Assembly: GCF_030296935.1 (NCBI RefSeq)
Contig: NZ_AP028032.1
Location: forward strand, 2,852,001 to 2,916,000
From: Coprobacter fastidiosus
GTDB lineage: Bacteria > Bacteroidota > Bacteroidia > Bacteroidales > Coprobacteraceae
Reading direction: 5' to 3'
Length of the DNA stretch: 64,000 nucleotides
The position numbers were made by a program, and so were the translations under genes. A model generated the notes under the pieces. That model was given only the letters and a program-made list of their open reading frames with translations. It was not told the origin of the DNA and did not search any database. How positions within the stretch are numbered: the first letter of the stretch is position 1; each line of letters begins with the position of its first letter. Shown in pieces: positions 52,741 through 62,368 of this stretch.

Positions 52741-52747
52741 TTAATGA
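52741..52747 (+). promoter_or_regulatory. Distal single TTAATGA heptamer
   Basis: An isolated heptamer 73 bp upstream of the proximal pair at 52814. The gene at 54750 has a distal pair in the equivalent position, 74 bp upstream of its proximal pair. Confidence 0.55.
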
Positions 52748-52813
52748 ATAATTTCCGTTTCTGTTTCTGTAAATTTTAGAGTAGGGCTCGGTTATTTTTT
52801 ATTCATTCTCTTA

Positions 52814-52831
52814 TTAATGAATAATTAATGA
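52814..52831 (+). promoter_or_regulatory. Direct-repeat operator, TTAATGA at 11-bp period
   Basis: TTAATGA at 52814-52820 and again at 52825-52831, with a 4-base A/T spacer, so the period is exactly 11 bp. The last base lies 20 bp before the -7 box at 52852. This geometry is that of heptamer repeats bound by SARP and PhoB-type winged helices, and such a domain is encoded next door. Confidence 0.7.
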
Positions 52832-52851
52832 CGGCAGATATAGGTCGGGGA

Positions 52852-52859
52852 TATTTTTG
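52852..52859 (+). promoter_or_regulatory. Bacteroidetes -7 box for the GxGYxYP lipoprotein gene
   Basis: TATTTTTG matches TAnnTTTG exactly. It overlaps an in-frame upstream start at 52857 and thereby supports the start at 52899. No -33 TTG is present, as expected for an activator-dependent promoter. Confidence 0.6.
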
Positions 52860-52898
52860 CCATACGATATTTATTTGTTGTTTTTTAAATTAGTTGAG

Positions 52899-54515
52899 AT
52901 GAAAGGCACGAACAAAATCCCTTTACTTTTATTATTTGTTATTCTGACCGGTTGTTCTCTCCGTGTTTCGAAGCCGAAATATGAGAGCAGCTTAGCTCCT
53001 GAATCAGGACAATTTTTTAAGTGTAAAATGTCTTCTGAAATTTGGGTTGCCGATTGCCGTAGGGATTCGGCGCTGTCGAAAATGGTGGCTACGGCAATCC
53101 AAGGGATTATTAATCAGGATTCGGCAGAAGTTTATTTATTTCTCGGAGATCATCATGTTCGTCAGTTGAATGATACGGAGCGGAAATATACGGTTCTGAA
53201 TAGAGATTCGAGAGCCGGAAATGCGGGACTGCAATCATTGTTGGATAAATATTTGAACAGGTTCTCTTATATATATGTATGGGATACTTGTAAAGATTGG
53301 ACGTGGAATATGGCTTTGATGCTTTCTTCCCAGAACAAAGGCATTCCGTTGACACGAGAATATGCCGATTGGGTGGTGAAGAAATATAATTGGAAAGGTG
53401 AAGTTGTCGATTTATCAGAAAAATGGGTGAATAAAGAGGCTGCTTATAATTGGGCTATCGCCGAATTGATGCCGAAATGTCATAAAAATATTCTTTTTTC
53501 GGTAGGTTTAAGAGATGATTGGCGCGGAGCTCCTTGGACTTTGTATGATTATGCTACTGCATCCGGAGGATTTGCTTTCTGGTTGGATGACGCTCAAAAA
53601 GATGAACAGCAAATTATCCGGAATATTTGTATTGCGGGTAAGTACAACCCCGGATCGATCGTTATGGGGTATGCCAAAAGCGGAGATGACTTGTTGGCTA
53701 CAGTCAATAATTATGGAATAGGTTATGTGGTCAGTGATTATTATGCCAACGGAAGTTTCTGGAGTGCTTATCCGAATAAATCTTTTTATCAACCTAAAGG
53801 GAAAGCCCGAAAGGTCAAACCCGGTAAAATATATGTCAGTATCATATTTAGTGACGGGGACAATCTTCAGTTCGATCAGAATGCTTTGTATCTAATGTGG
53901 GAAAATGATTCGTTGCGGGGAACTGTTCCGGTCGGCACTACTATGGCGGCAGGTTTGCAAGAAATCAATCCGTTTTTACTTGAGTGGTATTATAAACATA
54001 AGAGCGAGAATGACGAGTTGGTTGCCGGACCTTCGGGATATCAGTTTATTTATGGTCGGGATTATCAAAAAGAGGGTTATGAATCGTGGTTAGAGAAAAA
54101 TCGCCGTTGGCTTGCATCGGCGGGTTTTCATACAGCTTGTTTTTGGCATGCCACATTCGGAAGTCATTGTTTCGATCGTTTTATCGAGACTGCCGGATTG
54201 CAAGGGATATTCGATGGTGACGATAAAACCGGCATCGCATATAAGAATGGGGTGATCATTATGAATCAGGGAGAACATATTCGCAAAGAAGGTGAATTAT
54301 ACAATGCTTTAATGAAGGTCAAGGCAAAGGAGGATGAGCCTGTGTTTGTAAATGTATATCCGATTGCCGCCGAATATGGGAGGAACGGAGGCATTGCAAA
54401 GTTAAAGCGGGAAATAGACCGGTTAGAGAAAGAGCGTCCGGGTGTTTATGAGTATTTGTTACCGAAAGATCTTGCTGCATCTGCTGCTCGCTATTTTGAT
54501 AAGAAAAAAAGATGA
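52899..54515 (+). CDS. GxGYxYP-family lipoprotein of the mannoside locus
   Basis: A 538-residue lipoprotein (lipobox LTGC, about residue 19). The N-terminal part (about 45-200) resembles the N-terminal domain found with GxGYxYP proteins (VATAIQGIINQDSAEVYLFL). The C-terminal part has FSDGDNLQFDQNALYLMWEN (about 325-344) and the motif region VAGPSGYQFIYG, where the family box is slightly degenerate. The enzymatic role is unknown; such proteins appear in glycan-utilisation loci. It has its own operator and promoter, 234 bp before the GH92 gene. Confidence 0.82.
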   Translation: MKGTNKIPLLLLFVILTGCSLRVSKPKYESSLAPESGQFFKCKMSSEIWVADCRRDSALSKMVATAIQGIINQDSAEVYLFLGDHHVRQLNDTERKYTVLNRDSRAGNAGLQSLLDKYLNRFSYIYVWDTCKDWTWNMALMLSSQNKGIPLTREYADWVVKKYNWKGEVVDLSEKWVNKEAAYNWAIAELMPKCHKNILFSVGLRDDWRGAPWTLYDYATASGGFAFWLDDAQKDEQQIIRNICIAGKYNPGSIVMGYAKSGDDLLATVNNYGIGYVVSDYYANGSFWSAYPNKSFYQPKGKARKVKPGKIYVSIIFSDGDNLQFDQNALYLMWENDSLRGTVPVGTTMAAGLQEINPFLLEWYYKHKSENDELVAGPSGYQFIYGRDYQKEGYESWLEKNRRWLASAGFHTACFWHATFGSHCFDRFIETAGLQGIFDGDDKTGIAYKNGVIIMNQGEHIRKEGELYNALMKVKAKEDEPVFVNVYPIAAEYGRNGGIAKLKREIDRLEKERPGVYEYLLPKDLAASAARYFDKKKR

Positions 54516-54596
54516 TCATATATGTTTAATGTATTATAAATGATTGGGTTATAGGATATATTCCTTTGAATAGAAAGATTGTATGGAACTGAAAAA

Positions 54597-54614
54597 TTAA
54601 TGAATTATTAATGA
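54597..54614 (+). promoter_or_regulatory. Distal direct-repeat operator, TTAATGA at 11-bp period
   Basis: TTAATGA at 54597-54603 and 54608-54614, period exactly 11 bp, 74 bp upstream of the proximal pair. Confidence 0.7.
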
Positions 54615-54670
54615 TGGAAAAGAGAAATTTCGGCTTTGTTTATTGTTAAATCGGGGTTGAACCATTTCTG

Positions 54671-54688
54671 TTAATGATAAATTAATGA
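54671..54688 (+). promoter_or_regulatory. Proximal direct-repeat operator, TTAATGA at 11-bp period
   Basis: TTAATGA at 54671-54677 and 54682-54688, period exactly 11 bp. The last base lies 20 bp before the presumed -7 box at 54709, the same spacing as at the divergent promoter. Confidence 0.7.
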
Positions 54689-54708
54689 TCTTTTCTATAT
54701 TACTATAA

Positions 54709-54716
54709 TATATTCG
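54709..54716 (+). promoter_or_regulatory. Near-consensus -7 box for the GH92 operon
   Basis: TATATTCG differs from TAnnTTTG at one position. Its place was predicted from the operator spacing of the other promoter, which makes it more credible than the sequence alone. Confidence 0.5.
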
Positions 54717-54749
54717 TAACACATTTATGCTTAGAGAAAATATTGAGCC

Positions 54750-57017
54750 ATGAAGAGTTTTTTAACGACAATTTTATTTTCGCTTTTTACTACCTCTTTG
54801 TTTGCAACAGAAGTGGTCGATTATGTCAACCCTCTTGTCGGGAGCATGTCGAAGAAGTTGCTTTCAACAGGGAATACCTATCCTGCTGTTGCTTTACCTT
54901 GGGGAATGAATTTTTGGACTCCGCAGACCGGAGAGATGGGAGATGGCTGGACGTATGTTTATACGGCCGATAAGATTCGAGGTTTTAAGCAGACCCACCA
55001 ACCGAGTCCGTGGATAAATGATTACGGGCAGTTTTCTTTAATGCCTGTTATCGGATATAAGATAGGACAGGAGGAGAGAGCCAGTTGGTTTTCTCATAAA
55101 GCAGAGGTTGCTACACCTTATTATTATAGTGTATATCTTGCAGACCATGATATTACGACAGAATTGACCCCGACCGAACGTTCGGCGGCATTTCGCTTTA
55201 CATTTCCTGAAAGCGATAGTTCTTATATTGTGATCGACGCCTTTGATAACGGTTCTTATATAGAGGTGATCCCCGAAAAAAATACGGTAATAGGATATAC
55301 TACGAAAAATTCGGGAGGTGTTACTCCGGACTTTAAAAATTATTTTGTAATCGAGTTCGATACTCCTTTTGCCTCGTCTGATGTCTGGAGTGACAGTAAG
55401 GTCGTTCCCGGAGAGAAAGAATTGGAAGCCAATCATGTAGGTGCTATTATAGGTTTTAAGACTCGTCGAGGACAGACTGTTCAGGCGAAAGTAAGTTCAT
55501 CTTTTATCTCTTTTGATCAGGCTTGGTTGAATCTGAAAGAGTTGGGAGACGGAAATTTCGAAAGAATTAAAAAGTCCGGACGTGATCGTTGGAATGATAT
55601 ATTAAGTAGAATACAGGTAGAAGGAGGTTCTACAGATCAGTATCGTACGTTTTACTCTTGTTTCTATCGTTCGGTTCTGTTTCCTCGTAAATTTTATGAA
55701 ATAAATGCACAAGGAGAGCCTGTTCATTATAGCCCGTACGAAGGGGGTGTAAAAAAAGGTTTTCTTTATACGGATACCGGTTTTTGGGATACTTTCAGAG
55801 CTTTATTCCCATTTTTGAATTTGATGTATCCTTCTGTTAATGAAGAGATACAGGCAGGGCTAGCGAATGCTTATAAAGAAAGCGGATTCCTTCCCGAATG
55901 GGCAAGTCCCGGACATCGTTTCTGTATGGTCGGTAATAATTCTGCATCGGTGGTTGCCGACGCATTTTTAAAAGGAATAGGTGTAGAATATAGTGAAACG
56001 CTTTATGATGCATTATTGGCAGCTACGGATAAAGTACATCCCGATGTTCCGTCGACAGGAAGATGGGGAGCGGATTATTATAACAAACTCGGTTATGTAC
56101 CCTATGATGTAAAGATTCCTGAAAATGTCGCCCGTACGCTTGAATATGCTTATGATGACTGGTGCATCATGCAGATGGCTAAAAAGTTAGGACGTCCTGA
56201 AAAGGAGATCGAGCTTTTCCGTAACCGCAGTCTTAATTATAAAAACGTGTTCGATAAGAGCCATAACTTGATGCGTGGGAAAAATCAGGACGGTTCTTTC
56301 CAAACGCCATTCAATCCTTATAAATGGGGAGATGCTTTTACAGAAGGAAATAGCTGGCATTATACATGGAGTGTCTTTCATGATGTACAGGGGCTTATCG
56401 ATCTGATGGGCGGTAAGAAGACTTTCGTTCAGATGCTTGATTCCGTGTTTGTCGTTCCACCTATATATGATGACAGTTATTATGGATTCTGTATTCATGA
56501 AATCAAAGAGATGCAGATTATGAATATGGGCAATTATGCACACGGAAACCAGCCCATACAGCACATGCTTTATCTATATAATTATGCGGGAGAGCCGTGG
56601 AAAGCGCAATATTGGATAAGAGAGGTGATGGACCGGATGTACACGGCAGCTCCGGATGGTTATTGCGGTGATGAAGATAACGGGCAAACTTCGGCTTGGT
56701 ATGTATTTTCTGCTATGGGATTTTATCCTGTTTGTCCGGGAACGGATCAATATGTAATCGGAACACCGTTGTTTAAGAAAATGACCGTTACTCTTGAAAA
56801 TGGTAAAAAAATAGTGCTGAATGCTCCTGATGTAACTAAAGAAAACCGGTATATAAAACGTATTAAACTAAACGGGAAAGAATATACTCCTACATGGTTT
56901 TCATATTCCCGGTTAAAACAAGGAGCCGTAATTGATTATGAAATGAGTAATGTCCCCAATAAAAAACGGGGTATCGATAAAAAAGATTTTCCCTATTCGC
57001 TGAGCAATGAAAAATAA
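54750..57017 (+). CDS. GH92 alpha-mannosidase-family enzyme, divergent motif form
   Basis: A 755-residue exported glycoside hydrolase of family GH92, calcium-dependent exo-alpha-mannosidases. A signal peptide (cleaved near LFATE) has no lipobox, so it is probably periplasmic. The N-terminal beta domain (about 25-250) and (alpha/alpha)6 barrel carry EGNSWHYTW and the C-terminal DEDNGQTSAWYVFSAMGFYP. A conserved substrate motif reads HGNQPIQH instead of the common HGNEPGHH of its neighbour, so linkage specificity probably differs. It overlaps the next gene region at its end. Part of the mannoside locus. Confidence 0.9.
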   Translation: MKSFLTTILFSLFTTSLFATEVVDYVNPLVGSMSKKLLSTGNTYPAVALPWGMNFWTPQTGEMGDGWTYVYTADKIRGFKQTHQPSPWINDYGQFSLMPVIGYKIGQEERASWFSHKAEVATPYYYSVYLADHDITTELTPTERSAAFRFTFPESDSSYIVIDAFDNGSYIEVIPEKNTVIGYTTKNSGGVTPDFKNYFVIEFDTPFASSDVWSDSKVVPGEKELEANHVGAIIGFKTRRGQTVQAKVSSSFISFDQAWLNLKELGDGNFERIKKSGRDRWNDILSRIQVEGGSTDQYRTFYSCFYRSVLFPRKFYEINAQGEPVHYSPYEGGVKKGFLYTDTGFWDTFRALFPFLNLMYPSVNEEIQAGLANAYKESGFLPEWASPGHRFCMVGNNSASVVADAFLKGIGVEYSETLYDALLAATDKVHPDVPSTGRWGADYYNKLGYVPYDVKIPENVARTLEYAYDDWCIMQMAKKLGRPEKEIELFRNRSLNYKNVFDKSHNLMRGKNQDGSFQTPFNPYKWGDAFTEGNSWHYTWSVFHDVQGLIDLMGGKKTFVQMLDSVFVVPPIYDDSYYGFCIHEIKEMQIMNMGNYAHGNQPIQHMLYLYNYAGEPWKAQYWIREVMDRMYTAAPDGYCGDEDNGQTSAWYVFSAMGFYPVCPGTDQYVIGTPLFKKMTVTLENGKKIVLNAPDVTKENRYIKRIKLNGKEYTPTWFSYSRLKQGAVIDYEMSNVPNKKRGIDKKDFPYSLSNEK

Positions 57018-57027
57018 TAGTTTAATA

Positions 57028-59289
57028 ATGAAAAATTTCTTGAGTATATGTCTGGCGGTCGCATTTCTGGCATTGTCCGGTTGCAGTGACAAAAATGCAA
57101 CGAGTCTTACCCATTGGGTCGATCCTTATATCGGCACGGGAGGACACGGACACACCTTTTTGGGGGTAGCTGCACCTTTCGGTGCGTTGCAGTTAGGACC
57201 GACGAATATAAATAAAGGCTGGGATTGGTGTTCGGGATATCACTATTCCGACTCAGTATTGATCGGTTTTTCACATCTGCATTTAAATGGAACTGGGTGT
57301 TGCGATTCCGGAGACTTGTTGTTCATGCCTTATACCGGAGAAATGAAGAAAATAGCCGGGACACAGGAAAATCCTACTTCGGGTTACGGTTCGCATTATT
57401 CTCACGATCGGGAAAAAGCTCGAGTAGGATATTATTCGGTTATGCTGGACGATTCTGATGTTTTGGTAGAGTTGACAGCGACAGAGCGTGTCGGCTATCA
57501 TCGCTATACTTTCCCGAAAGAACCGGGAGGAAAACAATTGATGATCGACCTGAAAAACGGGTATGGAGATGACCGGACATTGGAAAGTTTTATCGAACAG
57601 ACCGATGAATACACGGTAAGCGGTTATCGTTTTTCAACAGGTTGGTCTAAAGGTGTACAACAAATTTACTTCACAGCAAAATTTTCTTTGCCTGTTTCCG
57701 TTATATTATTAAATGACACGGCTGAGGTTTCCGGAAAATCTTTGAAAGCTCAGGGTGTGAAGGCAAATGTCCGTTTTGCGGATGATGTTGAAGATGTTCA
57801 GGTTAAAGTAGGTATTTCTCCGGTCAGCATTGAAAATGCGGCACAAAATATAGTTTCGGAAATCCCGGAATGGAATTTTGAGCAAGTTGTCGCACAAACG
57901 ACTGATGCGTGGGAAAAAGAGTTGTCGAAAGTCGTCGTAGAAACAAATGATACGGTAGCGAAACGTATTTTCTATACGGGCATGTATCATGCGTTTTTGC
58001 AACCGGTACTTTTTAATGATGTAAATAACGATTACAGGGGGGCCGATCGCCAAGTATATTCCAATGCACCTTTTAAAAATTATACGGTATTTTCGTTGTG
58101 GGATACCTATCGAGCTGCACACCCGTTATATACGATACTGCAACCTGAACGGGTTTCGGATTTCGTGAAATCCATGTTGGCTATTTTCGATCAGAAAGGA
58201 TGTTTGCCCGTATGGCATTTGTATGGATCGGATACCTATGAAATGATCGGTATACAGTCTGTTCCGGTAATTGCAGATGCTATTTTAAAGGGGTATAATA
58301 CATTTAACTACGAGCAGGCTTATAACGCCATGAAGCAGTCGATGCTAAGCGATTATAAAGGTCTGAATTTTGTACGTGAAAATGAATATATACCGGCAGA
58401 TAAAGAAGGCGAAAGTGTTGCTAAAGGTTTGGAATATGCGTTGGCAGACTGGTCGGTGGCACAAGTTGCGAAGAAATTAGGTAAAGAAGATGATTATAGG
58501 TTGTTTATGGAAAGGGCGGGATATTACCGCCATTATTGGGATCCTTCAGTTCGATTTTTCCGGGGTAAGAATGCTGACGGAAGCTGGCGGGAAGGTTTTA
58601 ATCCTTTCCGCTCGGAACATCGGGCTGATGACTATTGTGAAGGGAATGCCTGGCAATATGCCTGGCTTGTCCCTCACGATGTCGAGGGGTTAATTAAATT
58701 AATGGGAGGCGAAGAGGCGTTCGTACAAAAGTTGGACTCTCTTTTTGTTTTGAACGAATCCATGGGTGAAAAAGCTTCAGGAGATATCTCCGGACTCATC
58801 GGACAGTATGCGCATGGAAATGAACCCGGACATCACATTACATATTTATATACGTTGGCAGGACAACAATGGAAGACTGCGGAAAAAGTACGCTATATCC
58901 TTAAAAATATGTATAGCGACCAACCGGATGGATTGCAAGGGAATGAAGATTGCGGGCAGATGTCTTCTTGGTATATTTTTTCTGCATTAGGTTTTTATCC
59001 GGTTGTGCCTGCAGGAGGTGATTATATTTTGGGTTCTCCGTTGTTTGACAAGGCTGAAATTTCTTTGCCGGAAGGAAAGAGCTTTAAAATTATTGCATTG
59101 AATAATGTTCCGGCAAATAAGTATATACAGTCGGTCAAGCTGAACGGAAAACCTTATGAAAAAGCTTGGATTTCACATGAAGATATTATGCAAGGAGGAG
59201 TTTTGGAATTGACAATGGGTAATGTTCCTGAAAAATCTTTTGGAGTTAAGAAACAAGAATTATTATATACTAAATCTGAAATACAATGA
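57028..59289 (+). CDS. GH92 alpha-1,2-mannosidase-like lipoprotein
   Basis: A 753-residue GH92 enzyme with lipobox LSGC (about residue 19). The ATG at 57028 is preferred because it begins the signal peptide directly; an ATG at 57007 overlaps the upstream gene. It has the standard motif set: GTGGHGHTFLG, APFGALQLGP, EGNAWQYAWLVPHDVEG, HGNEPGHH and NEDCGQMSSWYIFSALGFYP. In characterised GH92 enzymes the catalytic acid is in EGN and the base in the NEDCGQ region. It overlaps susC by 4 bp (ATGA). Cleaves terminal mannose from N-glycans or mannan by family analogy. Confidence 0.93.
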   Translation: MKNFLSICLAVAFLALSGCSDKNATSLTHWVDPYIGTGGHGHTFLGVAAPFGALQLGPTNINKGWDWCSGYHYSDSVLIGFSHLHLNGTGCCDSGDLLFMPYTGEMKKIAGTQENPTSGYGSHYSHDREKARVGYYSVMLDDSDVLVELTATERVGYHRYTFPKEPGGKQLMIDLKNGYGDDRTLESFIEQTDEYTVSGYRFSTGWSKGVQQIYFTAKFSLPVSVILLNDTAEVSGKSLKAQGVKANVRFADDVEDVQVKVGISPVSIENAAQNIVSEIPEWNFEQVVAQTTDAWEKELSKVVVETNDTVAKRIFYTGMYHAFLQPVLFNDVNNDYRGADRQVYSNAPFKNYTVFSLWDTYRAAHPLYTILQPERVSDFVKSMLAIFDQKGCLPVWHLYGSDTYEMIGIQSVPVIADAILKGYNTFNYEQAYNAMKQSMLSDYKGLNFVRENEYIPADKEGESVAKGLEYALADWSVAQVAKKLGKEDDYRLFMERAGYYRHYWDPSVRFFRGKNADGSWREGFNPFRSEHRADDYCEGNAWQYAWLVPHDVEGLIKLMGGEEAFVQKLDSLFVLNESMGEKASGDISGLIGQYAHGNEPGHHITYLYTLAGQQWKTAEKVRYILKNMYSDQPDGLQGNEDCGQMSSWYIFSALGFYPVVPAGGDYILGSPLFDKAEISLPEGKSFKIIALNNVPANKYIQSVKLNGKPYEKAWISHEDIMQGGVLELTMGNVPEKSFGVKKQELLYTKSEIQ

Positions 59290-62200
59290 AACATCTAAAA
59301 GTGATGATTTTACTGTTTTTGGCAGGGCTGCCGCTGTCTTTGATGGCACAGGTGTCCGAGATAAACGGTGTAGTAAAAGATGGTGCGGGTGAACCGCTCA
59401 TCGGTGTGAGTGTAATTGTAAAAGGTTCTAAAGTCGGAACAGCTACGGATGTCGATGGACATTTTTCTTTAAAAGCGGATAAAGATAAAGCTACTTTGAT
59501 TTTTTCTTTTGTCGGATTTGAGAAAAAAGAAATTCCGGTGAAGGGAAAAAATAACCTGATCGTGGTTTTAAAAGAAGATACCAAACTCTTGGATGAAGTG
59601 GTTGTCGTAGGTTATGGAACTCAAAAAAAACAAGAGATTACCGGTTCTGTGGCATCTATTAACCGGGATGAGATTAAGGCTGTAACTACTTCAAACTTAA
59701 CGAATGCTTTGCAAGGAAAAGTGCCGGGCTTGAATATCAAACAAAATTCCAGCGAACCGGGTAGTTACGATAACAGCTTTAATATTCGTGGTTTAGGATC
59801 GCCTTTGGTTATTATAGATGGTATTCCGCGTGATGACTTCGATCGTCTCGATCCGAATGAAATCGAGTCGGTATCTGTGTTGAAAGATGCTTCGGCTGCC
59901 GTTTACGGTGTGCGAGCTGCGAACGGAGTCGTATTGGTTACTACCCGTCGTGGTACAAAGGGTAAACCGGAAATCACATTGAACGCTTCATACGGTATAC
60001 AGAATATTACCAAATTCCCGAAATCCGTAGATGCTTATGGTTATATGGAACTTTATAATGAAGCGATGGCTAATCGAGGAGAAACAGTTCCGACTTACGA
60101 TCCGAGTTTGGTAACTTCGGGATCTCCTTATGCTAATGTCAACTGGTTCGATCAGGTTGTTCGTTCTACGGTACCGCAATGGCAGATAAATATGAATATA
60201 TCCGGAGGAAATGATCGGGTACAATATTTCAATAGTATCGGTTATTACTCGGAAGAAGGATTGTGGAAAGCGAATTCTTTGAATTATGAACGTTATAATC
60301 TGAGATCGAATATTACGGCAAAAATAACCGATCAATTGACTGCCGAATTCCAGATAGGAGGATATTATGACGACAAGGATGCTCCGGCTTATTATCCCAG
60401 TGAAATTTTCGATGCTGTTTCGGCACAAGTTCCTATTTATGAAGTTTATGCCAATGGTAATCCCGATTATTTGGGCTATCAATATAATGATGAAAAAAAT
60501 GCTTTGATAAAAAGTTCGCAGGAATATGGCGGATATCGTCGTACCAAAAACTTGCAAGTGCAAGCAACCGCCTCTTTGCGTTGGGATATACCTTGGGTAA
60601 AAGGTTTGTCGGCAAAAGCACTTATTGCTTATGACCCTAAATATCATACAGATAAGATGCTCAAGAAGCAGTATAAAACTTATAAATACAATGCCGACGC
60701 GAAATCTTATGATGTAGTAACAACATCTTCTTTGGCAAGTGTGACAGAATGGCGCAGCAACACGGCGACTCCGACAACACAGTTGTCTTTGAACTATGAA
60801 ACTTCGATCAAAAATAAACATAATTTGAAAGCTTTATTATTGTTCGAAACCCGTAAATGGGAAACTTCTGAATTGAGCGGAAGCCGTAATACGTTGATGG
60901 ATGCCGTCGATCAGATTTACGCAGGATTGGTAGATGATGCTCGTAGTGTAAACGGTTCTGCCGACCGTAACTCAAATATGGGGCTTGTCGGACGTATAGA
61001 TTATGACTTTTTATCGAAATATCTGGTTCAAGCAAGTTTCCGTTTAGACGGATCTTCGAAATTCAGAAATAAGAAATGGGGATTCTTCCCATCTCTTTCT
61101 CTCGGCTGGCGTCTTTCTGAAGAATCGTTTATTAAAGATAATGTAGACTTTATCGATAATTTGAAAATTCGTGGTTCTATCGGTAAGATGGGGGATGACA
61201 ACACTGATGCTTACTTGTGGATGATGGCATTCGATTATCCGGGTGGTGATAAATACGTATTGGGAGATCAAGGTCTTATTCCGGGTATCGGAATGCCTCA
61301 GATACCAAATTATGATGCTACATGGTACACATCTACGACAAAAAATATCGGTTTCGATATGTCGTTATGGAGAGGTGCTCTTTCTGTTGAATTCGACTTG
61401 TTTCGCCGTGATCGTGACGGATTGTTGGCAAATCGTATAGTTTCTGTTCCGGGAACTTTCGGAGCTACATTCGCAAAAGAGAATATCAACTCGGATATGC
61501 AATCGGGTTTTGAATTAGTGTTGGGGCATGAAGGGAAAGTTGCTGATTTTACTTATCATATCTCAGGAAACTTTACCTATACCTTGGCTCGTAATAAATA
61601 TATCGAAAGTACTCCGTCCGGAAACTCTTATGATAATTGGCGCAATAATCAGAATAATCGAAACAGCAATATCAAATGGGTATATGATGTTCGCGGACAA
61701 TTCTCCAGTATGGATGAAATTTACAGGAATCCGGTTTTAGACGGTCTTTATACGCAGTATTCTTACCTTCCCGGAGACTTGATGTATGTCGATTATAATG
61801 AAGACGGTATTATCGATGATTGGGATAAACAACCTCTTCTTAGGGGGAATACTCCGGTGATGAACTATGGTCTTACTCTTGGCGGACAGTGGAAAGGTAT
61901 CGATTTGAATGTGACATTCCAAGGTGCAGCTATGTTTAATGCTAACTTGACCGACCGTCCGTTACAGTTCGGAGGAGCATGGGATATTTTCATGGATCGT
62001 TGGCATAAAGTCGATGCAGAAGGTAATCCCGCACCGTTCGATAGTGAGGGAACGTGGGTGGCCGGACGTTATCCGTCGACTCGTTTGCAAGATCCTCAAA
62101 ACTACGGACAGGAATCTACATATTTCTATAATAATTGTAGCTATCTGCGACTCAAAAATCTTGAGTTGGGTTACACATTGCCGAAACAATGGACGAATAA

Positions 62201-62360
62201 AATCGGGATCAGTAATCTTCGTATATATGCTAACGGGTTTAACTTATTCACGATCTGTTCTAAAGATCTGAATTATACCGATCCTGAAAATCCCGGAGGT
62301 TCTCTTGCCCGTTATCCGATTATGAGAAACTTTAATTTTGGTGTAAACGTAACATTCTAA
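59286..62360 (+). CDS. SusC/RagA-family TonB-dependent transporter of the mannoside locus
   Basis: A 1024-residue importer. Signal peptide (LMAQV), a carboxypeptidase-regulatory-like domain (about 24-100), the SusC box DEVVVVGYGTQKKQEITGSV, plug (about 125-220) and barrel ending FNFGVNVTF. It has no STN domain. It overlaps the second GH92 gene by 4 bp, so transcription and translation are coupled. It would import the mannosides released by the GH92 enzymes and bound by SusD. Confidence 0.95.
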   Translation: MKHLKVMILLFLAGLPLSLMAQVSEINGVVKDGAGEPLIGVSVIVKGSKVGTATDVDGHFSLKADKDKATLIFSFVGFEKKEIPVKGKNNLIVVLKEDTKLLDEVVVVGYGTQKKQEITGSVASINRDEIKAVTTSNLTNALQGKVPGLNIKQNSSEPGSYDNSFNIRGLGSPLVIIDGIPRDDFDRLDPNEIESVSVLKDASAAVYGVRAANGVVLVTTRRGTKGKPEITLNASYGIQNITKFPKSVDAYGYMELYNEAMANRGETVPTYDPSLVTSGSPYANVNWFDQVVRSTVPQWQINMNISGGNDRVQYFNSIGYYSEEGLWKANSLNYERYNLRSNITAKITDQLTAEFQIGGYYDDKDAPAYYPSEIFDAVSAQVPIYEVYANGNPDYLGYQYNDEKNALIKSSQEYGGYRRTKNLQVQATASLRWDIPWVKGLSAKALIAYDPKYHTDKMLKKQYKTYKYNADAKSYDVVTTSSLASVTEWRSNTATPTTQLSLNYETSIKNKHNLKALLLFETRKWETSELSGSRNTLMDAVDQIYAGLVDDARSVNGSADRNSNMGLVGRIDYDFLSKYLVQASFRLDGSSKFRNKKWGFFPSLSLGWRLSEESFIKDNVDFIDNLKIRGSIGKMGDDNTDAYLWMMAFDYPGGDKYVLGDQGLIPGIGMPQIPNYDATWYTSTTKNIGFDMSLWRGALSVEFDLFRRDRDGLLANRIVSVPGTFGATFAKENINSDMQSGFELVLGHEGKVADFTYHISGNFTYTLARNKYIESTPSGNSYDNWRNNQNNRNSNIKWVYDVRGQFSSMDEIYRNPVLDGLYTQYSYLPGDLMYVDYNEDGIIDDWDKQPLLRGNTPVMNYGLTLGGQWKGIDLNVTFQGAAMFNANLTDRPLQFGGAWDIFMDRWHKVDAEGNPAPFDSEGTWVAGRYPSTRLQDPQNYGQESTYFYNNCSYLRLKNLELGYTLPKQWTNKIGISNLRIYANGFNLFTICSKDLNYTDPENPGGSLARYPIMRNFNFGVNVTF

Positions 62361-62368
62361 AGGCTGAT

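Noticed and set aside
59988-60821. A 277-codon open frame on the reverse strand
   Set aside because: It lies wholly inside the susC gene, which has clear family motifs. The frame has no domain or start signal and reflects the codon bias of the sense gene.
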